Below are positions 56,645-64,000 of a stretch of 64,000 bases of DNA, piece by piece. The stretch's first letter is position 1. Every line of letters begins with the position of its first letter. This DNA comes from Neostapfia colusana. Taxonomy: Eukaryota > Streptophyta > Magnoliopsida > Poales > Poaceae. The DNA is taken from positions 18,963,084-19,027,083 of the forward strand of contig JASWHV010000016.1 in assembly GCA_030760725.1 (NCBI GenBank), given 5' to 3'. The notes under the pieces were generated by a model, which ran no database searches, was not told the DNA's origin, and was given only the letters and a program-made list of their open reading frames with translations. The position numbers and the translations under genes are program-made.

Positions 56645-59600
56645 ATGGCCGGAAGAGGAAAAGGACGTGCGGCCAACCCCGCCAACAACAATGATGAGGC
56701 ATGCAACCCTCATCTTTCGGGAGGCCAGGACAGGGGTGGTCGCCGTGAAGAAGTTGATCCTCTCCACCAAATGCTGGAGAATCAAAATCAGCTTATTCAG
56801 AACTTGACTCAAGTGGTGGCCAACTTGCATCAAGTTCCACCTCCACTAGCTGCACCACGCCAACCAAGGTTGAGTGAGTTTCTAGGAACTCAACCTCCAA
56901 AGTTTGCAAGTGCTGCTGAACCTCTGGAGGCAGATAATTGGCTGAAGACCATTGAAAGTAAGATGAGGATAATACAATGCCAAGGGTATGAGAGGGTGCT
57001 GTTTGCCTCTCATCAATTGCATGGACCTGCTGCTGATTGGTGGACCGCCTATGTGGCCGCCCATCATGACCCTGAGAACATCACTTGGGAAGAGTTCAAG
57101 CGTAGCTTCCGCAACCATTACATCCCAAGAGGTGAACTCAAAAACAAGAGGAAGGAGTTTTTGGGACTGCAGCAGGGAAACATGACGGTGAGGGAATACC
57201 TCACTAAATTTACTCAACTATCCCGTTATGCCCCACGGGACATAGAGACTGATGAGCAGAAACAAGATTGTTTCGTGGAAGGGCTTACTGCAGAAATGCA
57301 GTGTGCAATGTCCTCAAATGAGTATGAAAGCTTTCAAAAGATGGTGGACAGAGCATTTGTGGTGGAAAGGAAGCTAAAGGCCCTGGAAAATGAGAATAAG
57401 AGGAAGGCCGGGTGGTCACATCAGGCCTCAGGGAGCAACACCCGCCCACGTATGATGCAGCAACCTACGGGGCAGACAAGCCGTGCTGCGGTACCCTATT
57501 CAGCACCAAGAGGGTACAACCCAAACTACAGGCCACCCGCGGCACCAGCACAGCCGCCACGTCAGTTTGTGCAGCAGCCTCGCCCCGCATATCCACCTCG
57601 ACCAGCAGTGCAAGGACCCCCGAACCAACCCCAAGACAACAAAGGCCAAGCACCTAAGATTGGGGTGCAATGTTTCAGCTGTGGTGAAGTGGGGCACTAC
57701 GCCCATAAATGCCCGAAGAAGAAGCCTGCACCGCCACAACAGCAGAATGTATTGAGAGGACGGGTGAACCACGTCACTATGGAGGAAGCACAAGAGGCAC
57801 CCGACGTGGTAGTTGGTAAGTTTCCTGCCAATTTACACCTTGCAACTCTGCTGTTTGATTCTGGTGCTACCCACTCGTTCATTGCTCAAGGGTTTGTTAA
57901 GAAGCATGACCTAGCAACCACACAAATGAAACATATGCTAGCCATAAACTCTCCAGGTGGAGAAATAAGGACAAGGCAAGTGTGTCCCAAAGTGAACCTA
58001 GACATTAATGGGGTAGTATTTACGGCTAACCTCATAGTGATAGATTCACAAGGGATAGATATTATTTTGGGTATGGATTGGTTGACCAAACATAAAGGAA
58101 TCATCCATTGTTCGACCAGAACGGTGGAACTAACTCACCCCAATGGCACAAGAGTGAAGTTCATAACGATACACGAGCCTAAGAGGGACATCAAATTAAA
58201 TCAAGTGGAAGTGAAAGTTGAGGAAATCAGGACTATCAGGGAATATCCAGATGTTTTTCCGGAGGAATTGCCAGGTATGCCTCCCGACCGTGACGTGGAA
58301 TTCGCAATTGAGCTAGTACCGGGAACAGCCCCGATATACAAGAGACCTTATCGAATGGACTCCAAGCAGCTAGAAGAGCTCAAGGATCATTTGAGAGAAT
58401 TGACGGAGAAGGGGTATATTCGCCCTAGTTCCTCACCCTGGGGAGCTCCGGTGATATTTGTGCCCAAGAAAGACGGAACCCAAAGGTTATGCGTGGATTA
58501 CCGTGCCTTGAATGAGGTAACCATCAAAAACAAGTACCCATTACCCCGCATTGAAGACTTGTTTGATCAGTTGAGGGGAGCTTGTGTGTTCACGAAAATT
58601 GATCTCAGGTCGGGGTACCACCAACTCAAGATAAGGCAATCTGATATTCCCAAGACAGCTTTCGTATCTCGGTACGGACTGTATGAATGCACTGTCATGC
58701 CTTTTGGGCTAACCAATGCCCCGGCATATTTCATGTACCTCATGAACATGGTATTCATGGAATGTCTGGATAAATTTGTGGTGGTTTTCATAGATGATAT
58801 TCTCGTCTTCTCCAAAGATGAAGAAGAACATGAGAAACATCTAAGGTTGGTGTTACAGAGGCTGAGAGAACACCAACTATATGCCAAGTTGAGCAAGTGT
58901 GAGTTTTGGCTGAAGAGAGTTCCCTTTTTAGGACATATAATCTCGGAGGGAAGAATCTCCGTAGATCCCGCCAAAATCGAGGACATCCAGAAGTGGAAGA
59001 CCCCTGAAAATGTCGGGGAAGTTCGAAGCTTTTTGGGATTGGCTGGATACTATCGACGGTTTATTGAGGGATTCTCCAAGATCTCGAGACCTCTCACCAA
59101 ACTGTTGGAAAAGGGAATCACATTCACCTGGACGCCACAGTGCGATACGAGCTTTCAGGAGCTAAAGAAGAGATTGACAACAGCCCCAGTGTTGGTTATG
59201 CCAGACATGCAGAAGAATTTCACAGTGTACTGCGATGCCTCTGGAAACGGGTTGGGATGTGTTCTCATGCAAGAAGGACATGTCGTGGCATATGCATCCC
59301 GGCAGCTTCGGAAGCACGAGAAGAACTATCCTACACATGACCTAGAACTAGCTGCAGTGGTACACGCGTTGAAAATTTGGCGGCACTATTTGATGGGGAA
59401 GAGGACAGAGATATATACGGATCATAAGAGTTTGAAGTACATATTCACACAGCCAGATCTCAATCTCCGACAAAGGAGATGGGTAGAGCTAATCAATGAC
59501 TTTGATGTGGGCATCAACTATCATCCTGGGAAAGCAAACGTCGTGGCCGATGCTTTGAGTCGGAAAGTGCAGGTCAATAAGTTGAGCTTGAAGGACATGC

Positions 59601-61114
59601 CTGCAGAAATGAAGGACGAGGTTATAAGGCTCAATCTATGTCTAGTAAATAGTGGTGAAGCCATCGCCATGGAAGTGGACTCCACACTCGAGCGATACAT
59701 ACGCGAGGGCCAAAAGAATGATGAGAAGATACAAGAGATCAGACAGCTCATTAAGGAAAATAAAGCTCCTGGTTTTAGAGAGGATGAACACGGAACGGTG
59801 TGGCACGGGAAAAGGATCTGTGTACCAGAAGTAAAGGAGATCCGTAAATTGATTTTGAAGGAGGCTCACGATTCTGACTATTCCATTCATCCCGGGAGTA
59901 CGAAGATGTACCAGGACCTCAAAGGAAGGTATTGGTGGTATGGCATGAAGCGAGATGTCGCGGAACATGTTGCCCTATGTGACACATGTCAGTTGGTGAA
60001 AGCAGAACATCAACGACCCGCGGGATTATTGCAACCACTTAAAGTACCTGAATGGAAATGGGAAGAAATCAGCATGGATTTTGTCGTGGGATTGCCTAGG
60101 ACCCAATCCGGGTATGATTCAATATGGGTCATTATTGATAGGCTAACCAAGGTAGCTCATTTCATCCCTGTGAAAGAAAGCTACAGCGGATCCAAATTGG
60201 CAGAATTGTACATGTCTAGGATCCTGTGTTACCATGGAGTGCCAAAGAAGATTGTGTCGGATCGAGGGACACAGTTCACCTCGAGGTTTTGGCAAAAGTT
60301 GCATGAAACCATGGGAACCCATCTGAATTTCAGCTCTGCCTATCATCCTCAAACTGACGGGCAGACGGAGAGAACCAATCAGATCCTTGAAGATATGTTA
60401 AGGGCATGTGCACTCAAAAACAATAGGAGTTGGGACAAGAACCTACCGTATGCGGAGTTTTCCTATAACAACAGTTATCAAGCTAGTATGAAGATGTCAC
60501 CGTTTGAAGCTTTGTATGGAAGGAAGTGCAGAACTCCCCTATTTTGGAACCAAACAGGAGAAAGTAAAGTGTTTGGTCCAGAAGTGCTACAAGAAGCCGA
60601 GGCGAAGGTGAGGGAGATTCGCAACAACTTGAGGATAGCACAAACACGCCAGAAGAGTTATGCTGATGTACGAAGAAGAGAACTCGTTTTCAACGTGGGA
60701 GACTATGTTTATCTCAAGGTGTCCCCTATCAGAGGACTTCGTCGGTTCAAGGTGAAAGGGAAGTTGTCACCTCGATACATCGGACCCTTTCAAGTTTTGG
60801 AAAGAAAAGGCGAAGTGGCGTACCAACTAGAGTTACCGGTTCATCTATCGGACGTGCACGATGTATTTCATGTGTCACAACTCAAGAAATGTCTGAGGAC
60901 GCCTGAAGAGGTGTTACCCATGAATGAAGTGGATGTAGCTGAAGATTTGTCTTATGTCGAGCAACCATACAAGATTTTGGAGACGATGGAACGCCTCACC
61001 AGAAACAAGAGAATCCGGATGTGCAAGGTGCAGTGGAAGCATCACTCAGAAGAGGAAGCTACCTGGGAACGGGAAGATGAGCTCAAGGCACAATTTCCGG
61101 AATTGTTTTCTTAG
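56645..61114 (+). CDS. gag-pol: Gag-Pol polyprotein of A2 (1489 residues)
   Basis: Uninterrupted and co-linear with A1: Gag core, zinc knuckle (from C343), protease (LFDSGATHSFI), RT (VVVFIDDILVF), RNaseH (YCDASGNGLG), integrase zinc region and DD35E core, chromodomain-like tail (WKHHSEEEATWERE). It has three more residues than A1 near 1325 (IRNNLR). Replacements that look less usual are Cys for Tyr in LYECTVMPFG and in MECLDKF, both in RT near the active site, and Arg for Gly in ISEGRISVD. These may lower activity although the frame is open. The start ATG abuts CCAG as in A1. Confidence 0.95.
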   Translation: MAGRGKGRAANPANNNDEACNPHLSGGQDRGGRREEVDPLHQMLENQNQLIQNLTQVVANLHQVPPPLAAPRQPRLSEFLGTQPPKFASAAEPLEADNWLKTIESKMRIIQCQGYERVLFASHQLHGPAADWWTAYVAAHHDPENITWEEFKRSFRNHYIPRGELKNKRKEFLGLQQGNMTVREYLTKFTQLSRYAPRDIETDEQKQDCFVEGLTAEMQCAMSSNEYESFQKMVDRAFVVERKLKALENENKRKAGWSHQASGSNTRPRMMQQPTGQTSRAAVPYSAPRGYNPNYRPPAAPAQPPRQFVQQPRPAYPPRPAVQGPPNQPQDNKGQAPKIGVQCFSCGEVGHYAHKCPKKKPAPPQQQNVLRGRVNHVTMEEAQEAPDVVVGKFPANLHLATLLFDSGATHSFIAQGFVKKHDLATTQMKHMLAINSPGGEIRTRQVCPKVNLDINGVVFTANLIVIDSQGIDIILGMDWLTKHKGIIHCSTRTVELTHPNGTRVKFITIHEPKRDIKLNQVEVKVEEIRTIREYPDVFPEELPGMPPDRDVEFAIELVPGTAPIYKRPYRMDSKQLEELKDHLRELTEKGYIRPSSSPWGAPVIFVPKKDGTQRLCVDYRALNEVTIKNKYPLPRIEDLFDQLRGACVFTKIDLRSGYHQLKIRQSDIPKTAFVSRYGLYECTVMPFGLTNAPAYFMYLMNMVFMECLDKFVVVFIDDILVFSKDEEEHEKHLRLVLQRLREHQLYAKLSKCEFWLKRVPFLGHIISEGRISVDPAKIEDIQKWKTPENVGEVRSFLGLAGYYRRFIEGFSKISRPLTKLLEKGITFTWTPQCDTSFQELKKRLTTAPVLVMPDMQKNFTVYCDASGNGLGCVLMQEGHVVAYASRQLRKHEKNYPTHDLELAAVVHALKIWRHYLMGKRTEIYTDHKSLKYIFTQPDLNLRQRRWVELINDFDVGINYHPGKANVVADALSRKVQVNKLSLKDMPAEMKDEVIRLNLCLVNSGEAIAMEVDSTLERYIREGQKNDEKIQEIRQLIKENKAPGFREDEHGTVWHGKRICVPEVKEIRKLILKEAHDSDYSIHPGSTKMYQDLKGRYWWYGMKRDVAEHVALCDTCQLVKAEHQRPAGLLQPLKVPEWKWEEISMDFVVGLPRTQSGYDSIWVIIDRLTKVAHFIPVKESYSGSKLAELYMSRILCYHGVPKKIVSDRGTQFTSRFWQKLHETMGTHLNFSSAYHPQTDGQTERTNQILEDMLRACALKNNRSWDKNLPYAEFSYNNSYQASMKMSPFEALYGRKCRTPLFWNQTGESKVFGPEVLQEAEAKVREIRNNLRIAQTRQKSYADVRRRELVFNVGDYVYLKVSPIRGLRRFKVKGKLSPRYIGPFQVLERKGEVAYQLELPVHLSDVHDVFHVSQLKKCLRTPEEVLPMNEVDVAEDLSYVEQPYKILETMERLTRNKRIRMCKVQWKHHSEEEATWEREDELKAQFPELFS

Positions 61115-61121
61115 AAACACC

Positions 61122-61158
61122 AATCTCGAGGACGAGATTTCTTTTAAGGGGGGTAGAG
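61122..61158 (+). promoter_or_regulatory. Inverted repeat and polypurine tract of A2
   Basis: AATCTCG-AGGA-CGAGATT (61122-61139) followed by TCTTTTAAGGGGGGTAGAG, one base before the 3' LTR. Identical in layout to A1. Confidence 0.88.
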
Positions 61159-61159
61159 C

Positions 61160-64000
61160 TGTAACACCCCAAATTTTTATTCAAAACCCAAAACCATGTT
61201 CAGAGGGGAATTTAAAATTTTTTGGACGTATTGCATGTTTTGCAAAAATTCAAATTCAAACTGGAATTCAAATTATACTCAAAACAGAAAAGAAATGGAA
61301 AAAGAAAAAGAGAAAACGGGAAAAAACTGGCCAGTGGGCCGAAACCCGCCAGCCGGCCCAGCTTCCCCGCGCCAGCCCGCCCCCGCGCGCGCCGCTCTGC
61401 CTCTCACAGACGGGTGGGACCCGCCTGTCATCCCTAACCCCGCGACCCCGGACTTTTCCCCGAGCGCGCGCGATCTTAACCGATCGGAAAACCCGTCCCG
61501 CAGCCCGAATTCCGGTCCCAGAAGAATCCAACTCGATCACAACAGACCCACCGCCCTCCCCCGGCTATAAAACCCCCCGATCCGATCAGTTTTTCCCACG
61601 CGATCGCCAATTTTTACTCCGGTGAGCACCGAGACTTCGCCGGTGAATTCTGGCCGATCTAAGCTCGGAAACTCTGATCTAACTCGCTGGTCTTGATCCA
61701 CCGCCTCCGGGGAACTTTGCAGGTGCAGAAAACTTGGAGAGTTACGGTGTAAACGCAGCGCCGACGAGCTTCGCCGTGGTTTTGCCTCGGACCTCGCCGC
61801 CGATCACTTTCCAGGACCCCCGAGCTAGAGAAAACCCCCGAGGTGAGATCCCTGACCTCCCCTCTACCGATCTAGGCCATAAGATCACAGTTCTAGGCAG
61901 AATTCTCGAAGATCCGAAAATTTCCGGCGAGGTCGCCGCTTCCCGCCGCCGTGCGCCGCCGGCAGCGCCGCCCGCGCTCGATCAGAGCGACGTGGCCGCT
62001 TGTGCGCCGTTTATTTTAAATCGCACGGTAGACTTTAAATCCCCGCGTACCGGTTCGATGTTATAATCTCAGCCGTCGGTTTAAAATCGGACGGTCCACG
62101 TCAGCCCCGCATTATAAAGACTGGAATTCTTACGTACTACCCCCTGGGGTTCTCTGGAATTGAGAGCTAGCCCCGGAAACTTCAGATCTAGCCCCTGGAA
62201 CTCCAGAAAATCATGTAAATCCATTTAAAAATCAGTTTTAGCCCCTGGACTTAATAGAAATTAAGAAAAAACACCTCTGATAAGTGTAGCTAGACCCCTG
62301 GAAATTATGAAAATAATATTATAGACCCTGTAATGGGGTGAATTCATTATTTTAGCCCTGTTTAGTATTTAATTTAGAAAATTGAATATGTAACTAGTGT
62401 TTAAAAATTAAAAAGGGGGACAAACATAATTGTCAAAATTAATTAAAAACTTTCTCAGTACTTAGAAAACTTTGGAGTGAGATAGAAATATATTTTTTGG
62501 CTGAAATAAATCTGTTTCATCTATTATTCACATTTATTAGTATAGGGACACATTTTTAAGTAAATAATAGTTATAAAAAAATAGGGAAAATAATTATGAA
62601 ATAGTCTACATCAGAAGCCAAGGTCAAAATATGTTATTAAATTATTTAGGACCAAAACCTATACTGTTTAGATGATGTGTGTTACTAGTTTCATAATAAA
62701 ATACACAATTATGCATAGGAATATAAATCTGAAAATATAGCAACTAGTAAATGATAAATGGAGTTTCTAAAATACAAAGAGTTCAGTTTAGGGTTGATAG
62801 AAATTATGAAGGCACATATGGGGAAGAAAAATACTTTTCATACACATTTGGTAGTAAAAAGGTGTAGTAGTTGAATATAAGAAATTTATTGGAAGCCCAT
62901 ATAAATAGTATGTAGGTATAAATGTGGACACAAAAGTAGGAATCATATATACATGGTTAAAAGTGCATGCAAGCCACAACTTAACACACATGAAGTAACC
63001 ACAACACATATAATGGTAAAGAACTTTTATAAATATTGTGGTTTGTATGAAGTAGAAGTGTGAACTATGTCTTATGATTGTTGTTTTTCTTTTGCTATGT
63101 GTGATGGTATGAAGTAGAACCTGTTCAAGAGCAAGTTAACCCTTTCCAAGATCAGGACTACCCATTTCAAGAGCAGCAAGAAGGAGGCAAGTGTCCTTGA
63201 CCACTTTGATCCTATGCTAGGGTGTGTAGATAGAATTATTTGCATTGTCAAATGAAATATGAAACCCATGCTAGGAAAGTTTCCCAAGAATTGCATTACC
63301 TTGTTTCCTTGAAGCTTGGGTTGGGATTTATTTTGTCATGTCATTTATTTACCTGCATATGCTTAGCCATGCTTAGAATGGGATATTTGGGAAATGAGAT
63401 CATCAGTTTATATTACCATACTCTTGAATGAGACATTGTGAGTTATGTAGAGGTAGGGATCAAGGCAAGTTGGATGTTTTGGTTGTGTGCTGGGTGCACG
63501 AGACTTGGGTTTGTGTTTAGTACTTGCCTGGATCCTAAGGACCGGTTCATGGAGCATGTAACCCGGCTTTACAGTGCCAACCACATGCTGAGATGGGGCA
63601 GCTTTGCCAATTAATTAGGTGTATCCCCGGCGTAGTATGGGTGTGTTGGATGGTGCGGGGAGTAGGTGTCAGCTGGACTACCATATGAACCGCAAGGCTC
63701 AAGAGGGGGCCACTGCAGCAGGATTGGAGCCTCTTGTATGCTGTTAGGGGTGAAACCTCAGTGGGCCCACGCTCGTCGGGAATCCCTTTGTAAAGGCTTC
63801 GTAGTGATCTCCTGGCCGCACACCTGGGAAGTGTGAATGTGGATCGTAGCCACTGGCATAATGGAGGTTCTTTTAGTCCACCCGGCAACGGGGGATGAAA
63901 TCACTACTTGTGGGTACAGTGGTACAAACTCTGCAGAGTCAAAACTGTCTTGACAGCCGTGCTCACGGTTAAGAGCGGCCTGGACTTATTCATGATTAGA
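61160..64000 (+). repeat. 3' LTR of A2, truncated by window end
   Basis: 2841 of about 3430 bases are visible. TATAAAA at 61566-61572 is intact. Relative to the 5' LTR it has a 5-base deletion near 63036. It holds segment a of the mini-ORF (63115-63186); the palindrome, segment b and poly(A) signal lie outside. Confidence 0.94.

Larger units (their letters stand above)
51921..64000 (+). mobile_element. Element A2: Tekay-like Ty3/Gypsy retrotransposon, 3' end outside window
   Basis: 5' LTR 51921-55347, PBS 55352-55364, ORF0 55564-56343, gag-pol 56645-61114, inverted repeat and polypurine tract 61122-61158, 3' LTR from 61160 to beyond the window. It is the sister of A1. By eye I count about 25 substitutions and two indels between the LTRs over the 2.84 kb that can be compared, so it is somewhat older than A1. 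The left flank CTGTC (51916-51920) should reappear after the 3' LTR. Confidence 0.94.

Noticed and set aside
1..64000. Host protein-coding gene, tRNA, rRNA or DNA transposon
   Set aside because: Every stretch can be assigned to an LTR element; I found no long frame outside retrotransposon proteins, no tRNA fold beyond the PBS complements, and no terminal inverted repeats of a DNA element.

Overview
The window is wall-to-wall nested LTR retrotransposons of the Ty3/Gypsy superfamily. I see no host gene, tRNA, rRNA, CRISPR array or DNA transposon. The setting is a plant nuclear genome, most likely a grass. The evidence is initiator-Met-type primer binding sites (TGGTATCAGAGC), gag-pro-RT-RNaseH-integrase order, a degenerate chromodomain at the Pol C-terminus, LTRs of 3.4-4.1 kb, and an extra ORF before gag. 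Together these suggest the Tekay/Del clade of chromoviruses; the resemblance to rice RIRE3/RIRE8 and maize Tekay is from memory. I name no species.

Layout, left to right. (1) 1-7451, minus strand: decayed element E, one LTR (1356-4800) with internal sequence on both sides (pol at 4801-7451; PBS, ORF0 and the gag start at 1-1355). (2) 7452-9530, minus: LTR fragment D, inserted in E's pol and cut off at 9530. (3) 9531-24518, plus: compound B, arranged partial internal, LTR, full-length internal, LTR. (4) X, an old minus-strand element that hosts the right half. Its pieces are 24519-26085, 38733-38993 and 50111-51920. (5) 26086-38732, plus: element A1, complete, flanked by the 5-bp duplication GATCT, with uninterrupted ORF0 and gag-pol. 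(6) 38994-50110, plus: element C, flanked by CGACG, with a broken gag-pol and a 5' LTR reduced to 608 bp. (7) 51921-64000, plus: element A2, sister of A1, uninterrupted ORFs, 3' LTR running off the window.

How the parts work together. Each element is transcribed from its 5' LTR. Reverse transcription is primed at the PBS and plus-strand synthesis at the polypurine tract. Gag forms the particle, Pol supplies protease, RT/RNaseH and integrase, and the chromodomain probably guides integration. A1 and A2 look coding-competent. B, C, D, E and X are dead. Insertion order: X predates A1, A2, C and B; E predates D.

The most interesting structure lies inside the LTRs. LTRs of five different types (A, E, D, B, C) carry two short exon-like acidic coding segments. 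They are separated by an intron-like stretch in the same phase (phase 1), with a GC donor (AG|GCAAG) in four of the five, and a conserved palindrome sits just before the acceptor. Changes between A1 and E in the last segment are largely synonymous. In addition, ORF0 and gag start codons directly follow an acceptor-like AG, and an inverted repeat AATCTCG/CGAGATT precedes every polypurine tract seen. This suggests a spliced, LTR-encoded mini-protein and splice-driven expression of these elements. I am not aware of a description of it.
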